Notes: generated from the sequence alone by a model not told the origin. Positions 30,833-41,068 are shown, counted from the stretch's first letter. The stretch is 64,000 nt of DNA from Sulfolobus sp. A20 (GCF_001719125.1 NZ_CP017006.1:868001-932000), one strand, 5' to 3'. Program-made: numbers and translations.

Positions 30833-32458
30833 TTAAATTCTAGGTAAAATAACAGATTCAAAGTCTGGATCAATTTTTACATTAATAACTTTTTTATCAC
30901 TCACTAGAGCTTTTTCTAATTCTTGAACACTACTTACTGTTATGCCATCAGTTTCCTTCATTAGTTTATCAATATCAATATTTATTTCAACTTGTGATTT
31001 TGATAATGTAGGAACGTCAGATTTAGAAGTGTCTAAATAATTTCTGCCGTTATCATTAATTATTATAATTTTCCCTTTAATATTGTTTAGCTTATAATGT
31101 AATAGTGAGATTGAATTGATAAATCCTTCCAAATCAGTTACACCTAAGGCCTTGCTTTCAGAGCCAATAACTCCACCTATTGCTATACCTCTTTCAAGTA
31201 ATGATTCGTTAGTATACCAGCTCTTTTTGGATTTGATAGGTAACCTTACAAAGTCAAAGGTAGTTGCACTAAGATCTATAAAGTATTTTTCAAAATTACT
31301 TGTTTTTCCTACTATATCAACTATGTCTATAGGCCATAGACTATCGTGCTTTCTTATGTTAGAAATACCTTTATTCATTTTACTTAGGGCTTCTGCTGTA
31401 CCTCTATTTATCTTATCTTTAATTTTGGTCTTTAGTTGGGTTAACAGTTCTTTAAGAAACAATCCAGTATCGGCAACAACAGGCACATGAGGCATATACA
31501 CCTTACCTATATCCTCTCCATCAACATTATTGTGCACTAATATTCCCTTATATTTTAGAGACCACCCTGCGGTTGAAAGTTGTGTAAATCTGGTTCCTAT
31601 TGCTAAAATCACATCAGCATTCTCTAAGATATAATTAGATGCTTCTGTACCAAAAGATCCTAAACCTTCACCTGCAAATAATTTATGGTCAGCTGGAATT
31701 ACTCCCTTAGCTTTAAATGTGGTGATAACGGGTATATCCAATAATTCAGCTAACTCAATCAAAGTACTTTCAGACTCACTTAATACTACTCCATAGCCAG
31801 CAATTATTACTGGTGTTTTTGAATTAAGTAGTAATTCAACTACCTTTGATACGGTATTTTTGTCAGGAGACTTCTTCTCCGGTTTCTGGCCGGAAGTGGA
31901 TAATGGATAAGCCTTAGCTTTAAATAGGTCTTCTGAAATTTCAACGTATGTTGGTCTTGGTCTATTGCTCAGTGCGTCCTTGTAAGCTTTCTCTATAGTA
32001 ATTGTAATTTCTTCGATGCTAATTACTCTCTCTCTCACTTTGGTTATTGGGGAGAAGATATTAGATAAGTCATCATTAGTTCTGAATTCGCCTACTCTGG
32101 CTCTCCCCACATCTTTGTGAGATCTAATACTTGATATTAGTAAAAGAGGCACTGATTCCATGTATGCTTGTGCCACTACGTTAACCGCTTCTGTTAGTTT
32201 TGAGCCTGGTATTTGAATAATGACTCCCGCTGTATTATTTTCTTGGGCATATGAATAAGCTAAAAGTGATGCATCTCTAGTGTTAAGTGAAATATCTATA
32301 TTTATATTATACTTTTGTAGCATCTCTTTTACAGTATTTGGTAAAGAATAAGTTGTGAATACTTTTTTTATTCCTATATCGTTAAGCACATAAGCTATTG
32401 CTTCTTCTCCTTTCATCTCTACGCCAACAGTTTCCTCTTTCCTTTTAACTTGACTCAT
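30833..32458 (-). CDS. Acetolactate-synthase-like thiamine-diphosphate enzyme, degenerate
   Basis: The chain has the three domains of ThDP enzymes: PYR (residues 15-170), central FAD/NAD-like domain with [12 protein letters not shown] and ILAIGTRF, and PP. The N-terminal conserved Glu that activates ThDP (normally in an H-E-x2-A motif) aligns with [14 protein letters not shown], i.e. it seems to be missing, and the C-terminal GDG...NN cofactor motif is reduced to VTDLEGF...INDNGRNYL. It may therefore be non-catalytic or have a changed reaction. It is transcribed alone next to the ECF operon. Confidence 0.75.
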   Translation of the reverse strand: MSQVKRKEETVGVEMKGEEAIAYVLNDIGIKKVFTTYSLPNTVKEMLQKYNINIDISLNTRDASLLAYSYAQENNTAGVIIQIPGSKLTEAVNVVAQAYMESVPLLLISSIRSHKDVGRARVGEFRTNDDLSNIFSPITKVRERVISIEEITITIEKAYKDALSNRPRPTYVEISEDLFKAKAYPLSTSGQKPEKKSPDKNTVSKVVELLLNSKTPVIIAGYGVVLSESESTLIELAELLDIPVITTFKAKGVIPADHKLFAGEGLGSFGTEASNYILENADVILAIGTRFTQLSTAGWSLKYKGILVHNNVDGEDIGKVYMPHVPVVADTGLFLKELLTQLKTKIKDKINRGTAEALSKMNKGISNIRKHDSLWPIDIVDIVGKTSNFEKYFIDLSATTFDFVRLPIKSKKSWYTNESLLERGIAIGGVIGSESKALGVTDLEGFINSISLLHYKLNNIKGKIIIINDNGRNYLDTSKSDVPTLSKSQVEINIDIDKLMKETDGITVSSVQELEKALVSDKKVINVKIDPDFESVILPRI

Positions 32459-32497
32459 AACGATAATTTAGGATGATCTTATTTTTAAATTTTTAAA

Positions 32498-32613
32498 AGC
32501 CGGGGGCGGGATTCGAACCCGCGAAATAACGGGTTTCTACTTTTAAACCACTGCGGCCCCTAGCGCTACCGATGGGCTGGTAGTGCCGCCTTAGACCGCT
32601 CGGCCACCCCGGC
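32498..32613 (-). tRNA. tRNA gene, class II-like with probable intron(s), anticodon unresolved
   Basis: Clear tRNA ends are present on the minus strand: acceptor GCCGGGG with CCCCGGC, box A TGGCCGAGCGG, and T-arm GCGGG-TTCGAAT-CCCGC. The part between D-arm and T-arm is far longer than in a mature tRNA and includes a hairpin CTACC/GGTAG and a possible variable-arm helix GGTTT/AAACC. GCC-GAG-type D-arm and a long variable region suggest Ser or Leu, but U33 and anticodon could not be placed with a single canonical intron. Discriminator would be T. Confidence 0.7.
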
Positions 32614-32669
32614 GTTACTAAATATATTTTTAATAAAACCTTATTTTAAAACTATGTGAGTGCTATACC

Positions 32670-33230
32670 ATGATACAGTTTTCTAAAATAGGGGAAATAC
32701 TTCATGAATTACAATCTTTGACAGATTTTGTAATAATAGGTGACACGATATTAGATTTACAGCTTAAAAGAAAAGGAACTGACAGTGATATTGATATATT
32801 TGTTTTAGGTATAAGTGTTTTGGTTGACGATGATGCTATACGAGATTTCGCATATCAAAGAGGCTGGGATTACGGTAGAACACCTATAGACACTCCAAGG
32901 TTATTCGTACCTGTAGATGATGATCAGCTTCAAATAGATTTATATGAGAATATACAAGATTTTTTTGTACCTAAAGAAATTATAGAAAACGCAATTGATA
33001 TAAAATTAGGAAATTATCAGTTTAAAACTGTAAGATTGGAAGATTATATTCTTCTTAAAGCTAATGCGTTTAGGGAAGAAGACGAGGATGAATTAAAAAC
33101 TATAGTATATCTTATAGGGGAAGGGAAATTAAGTGTAGATAAAAATTATATAAGAGAACATATAAAATTATTTGAAGAAAACAGTGAAAGTATAAAGGAG
33201 AGATTATCTTACATAGGAATAAAAATTTGA
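32670..33230 (+). CDS. Predicted nucleotidyltransferase
   Basis: FVIIGDTILDLQLKRKGTDSDIDIFVLG fits the GS/GD...DxD motif of the pol-beta-like nucleotidyltransferase fold, with the second acidic pair in TDSDIDI. A C-terminal helical region with LEDYILLKANAFREEDEDELK resembles the substrate domain of MNT/AbiEii-type enzymes (LEDYILLKA). A defence-type toxin role is possible but no antitoxin partner is adjacent: neighbours are a tRNA and L40e. Biological role unknown. Confidence 0.6.
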   Translation: MIQFSKIGEILHELQSLTDFVIIGDTILDLQLKRKGTDSDIDIFVLGISVLVDDDAIRDFAYQRGWDYGRTPIDTPRLFVPVDDDQLQIDLYENIQDFFVPKEIIENAIDIKLGNYQFKTVRLEDYILLKANAFREEDEDELKTIVYLIGEGKLSVDKNYIREHIKLFEENSESIKERLSYIGIKI

Positions 33231-33243
33231 AATTCAAAAAATA

Positions 33244-33414
33244 TTACCCTTTCTTTGTTGGTAATTCTTTCTTTTTAAGTCTTAGATTTGTACTATGACA
33301 CCTTCTACATTTAGTGGCTCTTATAGAGTTTAATGCACCGCATTTTCTGCATACTTTTTTCACAAAAACTCTTTGTTGAACTATCTGGAGTTTTGCAGGA
33401 TCATTAAGCGGCAT
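33244..33414 (-). CDS. rpl40e: 50S ribosomal protein L40e
   Basis: A 56-aa zinc protein read from the complement: [16 protein letters not shown] then [21 protein letters not shown] with C-x2-C...C-x2-C ribbon. This is the archaeal/eukaryotic L40e, whose eukaryotic form is fused to ubiquitin. The next gene downstream in the same direction is a distant tRNA; the divergent NusA-like gene starts 62 nt away. Confidence 0.95.
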   Translation of the reverse strand: MPLNDPAKLQIVQQRVFVKKVCRKCGALNSIRATKCRRCHSTNLRLKKKELPTKKG

Positions 33415-33476
33415 TTATTTAACCCGACTATAACTATATTAGCTCATATTCATAAGTATTGCGGTAAACAGAGTGA

Positions 33477-33989
33477 ATGGAGATGAAGATTCCGCTGGAT
33501 CAGGTTTGCGTTAGAAGTGGACTTCTTTGCAACAGATGTCAAGGGTTAGTTGATGAAGGAGAGGTGCTAGACTATGAGATAGAAATAATGAAAATGTTGC
33601 TGGAACTTGAAGAGACGCAGTTTAAGGAATTGAGAGAATGTGTTTATCATAAAGCATACAAAGTTGATAATTTATTAATATTATTAGTCACTAGTAGTCC
33701 AGAGATGACTCAACAAAAATGGATTAAAATAGCTAAAATATTACAAGATAAACTAAATATAAAGGTAAGAGTGTTAGAGAAAACTAATAGCATAAAGAAT
33801 AGTGCAATTCAGTTACTTTCTCCAGCGAGAGTATTAGGGGTAAACACTGTGTGGATGCCTGATGGTTCTGTTCAGTATGTAATCAGAGTCTCAAAGTCTG
33901 AGCGTAAATTATTGCCGGCCGAGGCACAATTATTGGAGTCAGCTTTAACTAAAATCCACTCTACACCAGTTAGAATAAGGGTAGAGTGA
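33477..33989 (+). CDS. NusA-like KH-domain protein with zinc motif
   Basis: The N-terminus has paired Cys residues ([22 protein letters not shown]) and the rest resembles the tandem KH fold of archaeal NusA-like proteins, with [11 protein letters not shown] and [24 protein letters not shown] as strand-helix-strand units. It is likely RNA-binding and involved in transcription elongation or ribosomal RNA processing. It is coupled to aspS (GTGA overlap), so both are cotranscribed. Confidence 0.72.
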   Translation: MEMKIPLDQVCVRSGLLCNRCQGLVDEGEVLDYEIEIMKMLLELEETQFKELRECVYHKAYKVDNLLILLVTSSPEMTQQKWIKIAKILQDKLNIKVRVLEKTNSIKNSAIQLLSPARVLGVNTVWMPDGSVQYVIRVSKSERKLLPAEAQLLESALTKIHSTPVRIRVE

Positions 33990-35281
33990 AATTGTTTAGG
34001 ACACACTTCATTTCGGAATTAAACGATAATTTAGATGGAAAAGAAGTAAAGCTAGCGGGATGGGTACATAATATCAGAAATTTAGGCGGAAAAGTGTTTC
34101 TGATACTAAGGGATAAAAGTGGCACTGTACAAGTTGTGGTAGAAAAAAGTAGTAAAGCATACGAAGTTCTCAATCAGTTATCATTAGAATCGGCAATCTC
34201 AATAACAGGTAGCGTTAAAAAGGATGAGCGTGCACCTAATGGAATAGAAGTTCATGCGAAAGAGATCAGTATTATTTCCGTTTCTAAGTCACCGTTACCT
34301 TTAGATGTTAGCGGAAAAGTTAAGGCCGATATAGATACAAGGTTAAGAGAGAGGTTATTAGATTTAAGGAGGCCTGAGATGCAAGCTGTATTGAAGATTC
34401 AATCTGTAGCAGTGAAATCATTTAGGGAAACTTTATATAAAAATGGTTTTATTGAAGTCTTTACACCTAAAATAATTGCAAGTGCTACTGAAGGAGGAGC
34501 CCAATTATTTCCAGTTATGTATTTTGGAAAAGATGCGTTTTTAGCTCAAAGTCCACAGCTTTACAAGGAATTATTGGCTGGCGCGATTGAAAGAGTATTT
34601 GAGATAGCTCCAGCTTGGAGGGCTGAAGAGTCAGATACTCCTTATCATCTTTCAGAGTTCATTAGTATGGATGTCGAGATGGCATTTGCTGATTACAATC
34701 AAGTAATGCAATTAATAGAACAGATTATGTATAATATGATAAACGATGTTAAACGAGAGTGCGAAAAGGAGTTGAAGGTATTGAATCATACATTACCAGA
34801 CGTAGCATTACCATTGCGTAGGATAACTTATTCTGAGGCTATAGAAATTTTGCAGAATAAAGGCTTAAATATAAAATTCGGAGATGATATAGGTACTCCG
34901 GAGTTAAGGTTATTAAATGAAGAGATTAAGGAGAACTTATACTTTATTATTGATTGGCCATGGCTTAGTAGGCCATTCTATACCAAGCAGAAGAGCGATA
35001 ATCCGCAACTAAGCGAGAGCTTTGATCTAATTTATAAATGGCTTGAGATCGCGTCAGGTAGCTCAAGAAATTATATTAGAGAAGTGTTAGAGAACTCACT
35101 TAAAGTTAGAGGACTTAATCCAACTAGCTTTGAATTTTTCTTGAAGTGGTTCGACTACGGTATGCCACCACACGCTGGATTCGGTATGGGATTAGCAAGA
35201 GTAATGTTAATGCTAACTGGTCTACAATCAGTGAAGGAAGTAGTGCCATTCCCAAGGGATAAGAAAAGATTAACGCCATAA
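33986..35281 (+). CDS. aspS: Aspartyl-tRNA synthetase
   Basis: This class IIb enzyme has an N-terminal OB-fold anticodon domain ([22 protein letters not shown]) followed by the catalytic core: motif 2 as [20 protein letters not shown] around residue 210, and motif 3 [16 protein letters not shown] near the C-terminus. Start is GTG at 33986. Length 431 aa is archaeal-type AspRS. Whether it also makes Asp-tRNA-Asn cannot be told from sequence here. Confidence 0.96.
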   Translation: MKLFRTHFISELNDNLDGKEVKLAGWVHNIRNLGGKVFLILRDKSGTVQVVVEKSSKAYEVLNQLSLESAISITGSVKKDERAPNGIEVHAKEISIISVSKSPLPLDVSGKVKADIDTRLRERLLDLRRPEMQAVLKIQSVAVKSFRETLYKNGFIEVFTPKIIASATEGGAQLFPVMYFGKDAFLAQSPQLYKELLAGAIERVFEIAPAWRAEESDTPYHLSEFISMDVEMAFADYNQVMQLIEQIMYNMINDVKRECEKELKVLNHTLPDVALPLRRITYSEAIEILQNKGLNIKFGDDIGTPELRLLNEEIKENLYFIIDWPWLSRPFYTKQKSDNPQLSESFDLIYKWLEIASGSSRNYIREVLENSLKVRGLNPTSFEFFLKWFDYGMPPHAGFGMGLARVMLMLTGLQSVKEVVPFPRDKKRLTP

Positions 35282-35299
35282 TTTTTTAAATTTAAAAAG
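35282..35299. terminator. Convergent AT-rich terminator between aspS and truD
   Basis: TTTTTT directly after the aspS stop and TTTTT (complement of 35294-35298) after the truD stop, in an 18-nt nearly palindromic AT stretch. It can serve as the T-tract terminator in both directions. Confidence 0.5.
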
Positions 35300-36418
35300 T
35301 CATGTAAATTTTCTTGGGTCTCCTCTTATTATTTCTCTTAGTAATACTGTGGCATACATTCCTCTGTCTATTGAGAAAGAAATTGTTATTGAATTATCAG
35401 ACACTTTTTCAATCTTAATATTTCTTATCTTCATGAATGCTTTTCTAACAAGATCTTTTAACGAAATTTTGAATTCTTTTAATTTAAAAAAATCTTTTTC
35501 TATCCCCTCAGTTAAATAAATTTCCTTGCATATTTCGTCACAATCATTATAATATATTGGTAATCTTATATATAATTTTTCCTTATCATTATATTTTTTA
35601 AGTTCATCCAATTTTCTCGAAAGATAAATGTTAAAGAGATAGCTCTGATATGCGTCAAGATATAATGATATCGGTATGAGGCTATTTTTTAATGCTAAGT
35701 AATAATTTCTAAATCTAATATAACTCTTTATTAATTTTTGCTCTTGTTTAAATTTTACTGATAACCTATTCAATGCTTCGTCAAATCTATCTTCTAAAAT
35801 TAATCTTCTAAATTGCCTCATTTCTTCTGACTCCGAGAGAAAAGGATAAGATACAATCGAATAGAAAGCGTTTTTCCAATCCCTTTTTAAAAGAAACTTT
35901 CCAACTACATGAGATATAGGCCTTCTAGATCCGAATCTTTGGTAACCTATAAAAGCTGGAAGAAATGGGTCTTTAGAAATTTCTTGAATTCTCTCTTTTA
36001 TTTCGTTTATATTATTTGTATTTATGGTTATTTTAAATATATTTCCTGTATGATTAAGTTTTTGAGATGCGAATCCTAAGAATTTTATTGAAAAATTCCC
36101 AGTATTATATTCTCTGATGAGTTCTATATTAACTTTTTTATTGTAAATTTCGATATAAATTAGTTGACTTGTTATCGCATTTGCGTCTTTAATCCCCAGA
36201 TACTTAATTTTATTTTTCAGAATTTTTTGGAGCTCATTTATCACCAAGAAATGATCAACTGATTTTTTATTAAGTAAATATACGGCATATTTACCAGTAT
36301 TTTCTCCCTTCCATTCCGTAGCAGGTTTATAATCTATCTCTTCCGTTACGGAGAAACCATCAGGCCTAGTAATGTTACCATCAAGTTCAGTCCAATTATC
36401 ATAATAATATCTTTCCAT
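35300..36418 (-). CDS. truD: tRNA pseudouridine synthase TruD (Pus7 family)
   Basis: This forms pseudouridine-13 in tRNA and related sites. The catalytic Asp lies in KYLGIKDANAITSQ (about residue 75-88), followed by NHTGNIFKI and the family-specific FIGYQRFGSRRPISHVVGK motif near 160. Length 372 aa. The gene converges with aspS; pth2 is 29 nt upstream in the same direction. Confidence 0.93.
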   Translation of the reverse strand: MERYYYDNWTELDGNITRPDGFSVTEEIDYKPATEWKGENTGKYAVYLLNKKSVDHFLVINELQKILKNKIKYLGIKDANAITSQLIYIEIYNKKVNIELIREYNTGNFSIKFLGFASQKLNHTGNIFKITINTNNINEIKERIQEISKDPFLPAFIGYQRFGSRRPISHVVGKFLLKRDWKNAFYSIVSYPFLSESEEMRQFRRLILEDRFDEALNRLSVKFKQEQKLIKSYIRFRNYYLALKNSLIPISLYLDAYQSYLFNIYLSRKLDELKKYNDKEKLYIRLPIYYNDCDEICKEIYLTEGIEKDFFKLKEFKISLKDLVRKAFMKIRNIKIEKVSDNSITISFSIDRGMYATVLLREIIRGDPRKFT

Positions 36419-36447
36419 TCCAATTGCTATATCTATTTCATGGGGAA

Positions 36448-36810
36448 TTATAGTAATTTTAGGTCACCAGTGATCAAATCTATAATATCATCAGGGGCTG
36501 GACCTATTCCTAAACAAGTTATTGTGCCGGGTTCTAACTGTGTTTTACCGGCGTCTTGAATTACGGTGGCAGGTAACATATATTCCTTAGCTTTTTTGAA
36601 TTTTTCCATCAGATCATTTAAACTTTCAACTTTGACAACTATTTTAGGCTGCCCTTGGTCTAACCACGAATTTAACCAATCCTTCCATCTCTCATTATTT
36701 GAATTTAGTATATTAAGTACCAAAGTTACTGCTGCATGTGCAACTTGAGCAGCAATTTTTCCCTTTCCCATTTTGATATCATTTCTAACTACGATAACCA
36801 TTTTAGCCAT
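36448..36810 (-). CDS. pth2: Peptidyl-tRNA hydrolase 2
   Basis: The 120-aa archaeal/eukaryotic-type hydrolase recycles tRNA from drop-off peptides. MVIVVRNDIKMGKGKIAAQVAHAAV is the diagnostic first strand and helix with catalytic Lys/His region; DAGKTQLEPGTITCLGIGPAP contains the catalytic Asp and the strand near the C-terminus. Divergent to the Zn-ribbon gene and upstream of truD. Confidence 0.96.
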   Translation of the reverse strand: MAKMVIVVRNDIKMGKGKIAAQVAHAAVTLVLNILNSNNERWKDWLNSWLDQGQPKIVVKVESLNDLMEKFKKAKEYMLPATVIQDAGKTQLEPGTITCLGIGPAPDDIIDLITGDLKLL

Positions 36811-36878
36811 TCAATATGGCGTCAATACCAAACACTTTTAAATTTTTGTTGAAGGTTAATAATGGGGTAAGGTTAAAC

Positions 36879-37076
36879 ATGTCAGTTAAGCTTAGTATAA
36901 GGGAAGAAGTAGAACCTCCAGTATGTTCAAGCTGTGGAAAGATAATACATCCTAGGGAAAAGGGCGTAGAATTTTACTGTCCTAATTGCGGAAAAGTGTT
37001 GATATGGAGAGATTTCATGTGTAGGAAGCAAGGTGTGGAATACACATGTCCTAACTGTGGCTTTACCGGCCCTTAA
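36879..37076 (+). CDS. Small two-ribbon zinc protein
   Basis: A 65-aa protein with C-x2-C pairs CSSC, CPNC, and CPNC plus single Cys (FMCRKQ) making two interleaved zinc fingers, like the archaeal zinc micro-proteins (HVO_2753 type) often found beside aEF1B. The frame is open from 36816, but the ATG at 36879, after GGGGTAAGG, gives MSVKLSIREEVEPP and is preferred. It is followed by aEF1B after 13 nt; function unknown. Confidence 0.8.
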   Translation: MSVKLSIREEVEPPVCSSCGKIIHPREKGVEFYCPNCGKVLIWRDFMCRKQGVEYTCPNCGFTGP

Positions 37077-37089
37077 TGGTGAATAAACC

Positions 37090-37365
37090 ATGGCAGATGT
37101 TTTAGTTGTGTTAAAAGTGTTCCCAGACAGTGATGAAATTAACTTAGATAATCTATATGAAAGTATAGGAGGTAAGTTACCTAAAGAGTATAAGATAATT
37201 AGGAAAGAAACTGAACCAATAGCTTTTGGACTTAATGCATTAGTATTATATGTTCAAATGCCGGAGCAGACTGAAGGCGGAACTGACTATTTAGAAGAAT
37301 TAGTAAATAATATTCAAGGAGTAAGTCATGCCGAAGTTGTAGGTATCACGCGTTTAGGATTCTAA
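37090..37365 (+). CDS. ef1b: Translation elongation factor 1-beta (aEF1B)
   Basis: The 91-aa guanine nucleotide exchange factor for aEF1A: MADVLVVLKVFPDSDEINLD, the PIAFGLNALVLYVQMPEQ segment and the C-terminal VGITRLGF are typical. It is cotranscribed with the small zinc protein. The cdc48 gene begins 64 nt downstream from its own TATA-like element near 37388-37398. Confidence 0.95.
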   Translation: MADVLVVLKVFPDSDEINLDNLYESIGGKLPKEYKIIRKETEPIAFGLNALVLYVQMPEQTEGGTDYLEELVNNIQGVSHAEVVGITRLGF

Positions 37366-37429
37366 TAAACTCTTTGGTACGTTAGCTCTTATATATCCTT
37401 TTTATGTTAAAATATTATGGAGATAAAAG

Positions 37430-39736
37430 TTGAGCACTAGTTCTGGTGAGGAACAGAAGCCACAGAGAAAAGAGCTTATACTCAAAGTAATGGAGGCTAG
37501 ACAAAAAGACGTTGGAAGAGGTAAGGTTAGGATTGATATTGATTTACTTTCTCAGATAGATGTTAGTCCAGGCGATGTTGTGGAAATAGAGGGAACAAGA
37601 AAGACTGCAGCTATAGCGTGGCCATTATCACCAGAGGACGCAGCGGGTGAGAAAGACATCATAAGAATGGATGGTATAACTAGAAAAAATGCAGGCGTTT
37701 CCATAGGAGATAAAGTTGTCGTAAGGAAAGCCATAGTTAAAGCAGCTAACATGGTTAAATTAGCCCCTTCTAATTTCTCAATTACTGTTGACCCTGGCTT
37801 CATAAGTTATGTGAAGAAGAGATTGAAGGAGTTTCCATTAGTTGAAGGCGACACAGTATTGATACCAGTTTTAGGTCAAGCTATTCCATTTACGGTTGTT
37901 CAAGTAAAACCAGCAGGTATAGTAATAGTTAATGATGAAACCATAATAAACATATCTGACAAGCCTATAGAACCTTCAAGATACCCAAGGGTCACCTATG
38001 AGGATATAGGAGGCATGAAAAACATTATAGAAAAAGTTAGAGAATTAGTAGAATTACCATTAAGACATCCAGAGCTATTCAAGAGACTAGGTATTGAGCC
38101 ACCTAAAGGGATACTGCTTTATGGTCCACCTGGTGTGGGAAAAACGTTATTAGCTAAAGCAATAGCGAATGAAACTGATGCTTATTTCACGTCCATAAAT
38201 GGACCAGAGATAATGAGCAAATTCTATGGAGAAAGTGAACAGAGACTAAGAGAGATATTCGAAGATGCCAAGAAACATGCTCCAGCTATAATTTTCATCG
38301 ACGAGATTGATGCTATAGCGCCAAAAAGAGATGAGGTAATTGGAGAGGTAGAGAGAAGAGTAGTTGCGCAATTATTAACTTTGATGGATGGGTTAGAGAG
38401 TAGAGGGAATGTGATAGTTATAGCTGCAACTAACAGACCTAGTGCTGTTGACCCAGCTTTAAGAAGACCTGGAAGGTTTGATAGGGAGATAGAAATACCA
38501 TTGCCAGATAAGCAAGGAAGGCTAGAGATTTTGCAGATACATACTAGGAATATGCCATTATCTAAAAGTGCAGATCTAGAGAAGTTAGCTGATATGACCC
38601 ATGGTTATACTGGAGCTGATCTATCAGCTCTAGTTAGAGAAGCAGCTATGAATGCTTTAAGAAGGTATTTGCCTAGAATAGATCTAAATCAAGATAAAAT
38701 TCCGCCAGAGATTTTAGAATCGATGGAAGTGAAAATGGAAGATTTCATAGAGGCATTTAAAGAGATAGTTCCTAGTGGATTAAGGGAAATATATATAGAG
38801 GTACCGGAAGTTAAATGGACAGACATTGGTGGGCTTGATGATATAAAGGAGGAACTTAAAGAAGTTGTAGAGTATCCATTAAAGTATTCTGAGGTTTATC
38901 AGAACTCTGGGATTGAACCTCCTAAGGGTATTTTACTATTTGGACCTCCGGGGACTGGTAAGACTATGTTAGCTAAGGCAGTTGCCACAGAAAGTGGGGC
39001 TAACTTCATAGCAGTTAGAGGACCAGAAATACTATCTAAATGGGTAGGTGAGAGTGAAAAGGCAGTAAGAGAGATCTTCAGAAAGGCTAGAATGTATGCT
39101 CCGGCTGTAATATTCTTCGATGAGATAGACGCTATAGCTCCTATAAGAGGAGTTTCTTATGATTCAGGAGTAACAGAAAGAATAGTGAATCAGTTATTAG
39201 CTGAAATGGATGGTATTGAAAAGTTAGAAAATGTAGTAGTAATCGCTGCGACGAATAGACCAGACATCTTAGATCCCGCATTATTGAGACCTGGAAGGTT
39301 TGAAAAGTTAATATATGTTCCACCCCCTGATAAGAAAGCCAGAATAGAAATACTAAAAGTTCATACTAGAAATATAGTTATAGGTGAAGATGTTAGCCTC
39401 GAGGAAATTGCAGAAAGAACAGACGGTTACACTGGTGCTGATCTAGCTGCTTTAGTCAGAGAAGCAGCCATGAGGGCGATTAGAGAAAGCATGAGGTTAT
39501 GTATAGATAAGACTAATGAAGTTTGTAAATCTAATGATGCGGAATGTAGGGATAAAGCTATGAGAGAGTGTATGAAGAGTAACGGAGTTAAAGTATCTCT
39601 AAAACATTTTGATGAAGCAATGAGGAAAATTAAACCATCGATAACTCAAGATATGATTCAATTCTATCAGAATTGGCTAGATAAAGCAAGGCAACAATTA
39701 CCTAAGACTGTAATAAGACCAAGTACATATGTGTGA
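37430..39736 (+). CDS. Cdc48/p97/VAT AAA+ unfoldase
   Basis: Domain order: N-terminal double-psi barrel and 4-stranded domain (1-190), AAA D1 with Walker A GPPGVGKT (about 232) and FIDEID, AAA D2 with GPPGTGKT (about 505) and FFDEID. Both rings have the R-fingers and GYTGADL sensor 2 blocks. It extracts and unfolds substrates for the 20S proteasome. A TTG start with GGAG upstream. Unusual: Cys at 691, 699, 706 and 714 in the C-terminal helical region, and a penultimate Tyr (STYV) at the end. Confidence 0.96.
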   Translation: MSTSSGEEQKPQRKELILKVMEARQKDVGRGKVRIDIDLLSQIDVSPGDVVEIEGTRKTAAIAWPLSPEDAAGEKDIIRMDGITRKNAGVSIGDKVVVRKAIVKAANMVKLAPSNFSITVDPGFISYVKKRLKEFPLVEGDTVLIPVLGQAIPFTVVQVKPAGIVIVNDETIINISDKPIEPSRYPRVTYEDIGGMKNIIEKVRELVELPLRHPELFKRLGIEPPKGILLYGPPGVGKTLLAKAIANETDAYFTSINGPEIMSKFYGESEQRLREIFEDAKKHAPAIIFIDEIDAIAPKRDEVIGEVERRVVAQLLTLMDGLESRGNVIVIAATNRPSAVDPALRRPGRFDREIEIPLPDKQGRLEILQIHTRNMPLSKSADLEKLADMTHGYTGADLSALVREAAMNALRRYLPRIDLNQDKIPPEILESMEVKMEDFIEAFKEIVPSGLREIYIEVPEVKWTDIGGLDDIKEELKEVVEYPLKYSEVYQNSGIEPPKGILLFGPPGTGKTMLAKAVATESGANFIAVRGPEILSKWVGESEKAVREIFRKARMYAPAVIFFDEIDAIAPIRGVSYDSGVTERIVNQLLAEMDGIEKLENVVVIAATNRPDILDPALLRPGRFEKLIYVPPPDKKARIEILKVHTRNIVIGEDVSLEEIAERTDGYTGADLAALVREAAMRAIRESMRLCIDKTNEVCKSNDAECRDKAMRECMKSNGVKVSLKHFDEAMRKIKPSITQDMIQFYQNWLDKARQQLPKTVIRPSTYV

Positions 39737-39974
39737 AAAAATGTGGAGAAGTATTCCTTTAAATCATGTAGTTTTAGAAAAGTTGAAGAAACATAACACT
39801 GTCAAGGATGAGGATTTATATAAGGAGGTAAAAAATTCAATAAATTATGATATATCTTTTGATGAATTTTTAAAAGTACTAATGTCTCTTGAGATGAAGG
39901 GTTATATATCTGTTTCCTTAATTAAGGAAAATACAAGAATGATAACATACCTAGGTGATAAGGAATCGGAGTAG
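39729..39974 (+). CDS. Small winged-helix-like protein between cdc48 and fen1
   Basis: 81 aa, helical, with [27 protein letters not shown], then [21 protein letters not shown] and a beta hairpin, the outline of a winged helix. I do not recognise a function. It overlaps cdc48 by eight nt and fen1 by ten nt, so it is translated in the middle of a cdc48-fen1 operon. GGTG within its end serves as Shine-Dalgarno for fen1. Confidence 0.65.
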   Translation: MCEKMWRSIPLNHVVLEKLKKHNTVKDEDLYKEVKNSINYDISFDEFLKVLMSLEMKGYISVSLIKENTRMITYLGDKESE

Positions 39975-41020
39975 ATTTAGCCGATCTAGTCAAAGATGTA
40001 AAGAGGAAGCTAGTGTTGTATGAGGTAAAAGGTAAAAAGGTAAGTATAGATGGGTATAATGCGTTATATCAGTTTTTAGCAGCGATAAGACAGCCTGATG
40101 GCACGCCTCTTATGGATTCTTTGGGAAGAGTAACGAGCCATTTAAGTGGTCTATTTTATAGGACGATTAATATTCTAGAAGAAGGTATAATTCCAATCTA
40201 TGTATTTGATGGTAAGCCACCTGAACAAAAGAGAGAAGAAATAGAGAGGAGAAGAAAACTGAAGGAGGAGGCTGAGAAGAAATTAGAGAGGGCAAGAACA
40301 GAGGGAAGGATTGAGGAAATTAGAAAGTATTCACAAGCCATTATTAAGCTTTCTAATGAAATGGTTGAGGAAAGTAAGCTATTGTTACAAGCTATGGGAA
40401 TACCTACAATTCAAGCTCCATCCGAAGGAGAAGCTGAAGCCGCTTACCTAAATTCATCTGGCTTTACTTGGGCCTCAGTAAGTCAAGATTACGATTCGAT
40501 ACTTTTCGGAGCTAATAGGCTGATTAGGAATCTAACTATCAGCGGTAAAAGAAAGTTACCGAATAAGGACGTTTATGTTGAAATAGAACCAGAAATAATA
40601 GAGACTGAAAATTTACTTAAGAAATTGGGAATAACTAGGGAGCAGTTGATAGATGTAGCTATTTTAATTGGAACGGATTATAATCCAGATGGTATAAAAG
40701 GAATTGGGCCAGAGAAAGCTTATAAGATAATCAAGAAATATGGGAAGATAGAAAAAGCAATAGAGTATGGGGAAATTCCAAAATCGCTTATAACTTTCGA
40801 TATAAACGAGATTAGAAAACTTTTTATGAATCCTCAAGTAATTAAGCCAGATAGAGAGTTAGAACTAGCCGAACCCGATGAAGAAAAGATTATAAAAATT
40901 CTCGTGAAAGATCATAACTTTAGTGAGGATAGAGTAAAAAATGGTATTCAAAGATTAACTAAAGCAATAAAGGAGCTGAAAGGGTTATCAAGGCAAAAAG
41001 GCTTAGATCAGTGGTTTTAA
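39965..41020 (+). CDS. fen1: Flap endonuclease 1, start codon ATC
   Basis: FEN1 removes 5' flaps in Okazaki fragment processing. The sequence reads [15 protein letters not shown] from position 39968, matching the family N-terminus MGVDLxDL; a stop precedes at 39959 and the codon at the initiator position is ATC, not ATG. GGTG at 39954-39957 is correctly spaced. The first ordinary start, GTG at 40013, would drop 16 conserved residues. Later motifs: SIDGYNALYQF, YVFDGKPP, APSEGEAEAAYLNSSG, SQDYDSILFGA, GTDYNPDGIKGIG, and a PIP-like QKGLDQWF at the C-terminus for PCNA. Confidence 0.88.
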   Translation: MGVDLADLVKDVKRKLVLYEVKGKKVSIDGYNALYQFLAAIRQPDGTPLMDSLGRVTSHLSGLFYRTINILEEGIIPIYVFDGKPPEQKREEIERRRKLKEEAEKKLERARTEGRIEEIRKYSQAIIKLSNEMVEESKLLLQAMGIPTIQAPSEGEAEAAYLNSSGFTWASVSQDYDSILFGANRLIRNLTISGKRKLPNKDVYVEIEPEIIETENLLKKLGITREQLIDVAILIGTDYNPDGIKGIGPEKAYKIIKKYGKIEKAIEYGEIPKSLITFDINEIRKLFMNPQVIKPDRELELAEPDEEKIIKILVKDHNFSEDRVKNGIQRLTKAIKELKGLSRQKGLDQWF

Positions 41021-41068
41021 GAATATTTGAAGATAAGCTTAAAGCTATTAAATCTAGTCTTTAAACTT

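Noticed and set aside
32670-33230. Nucleotidyltransferase as toxin of a toxin-antitoxin pair
   Set aside because: No adjacent antitoxin-type gene; neighbours are a tRNA and L40e.
40013-41020. FEN1 starting at the GTG at 40013
   Set aside because: It would remove the conserved N-terminus encoded from 39968 and has no Shine-Dalgarno at the right distance.
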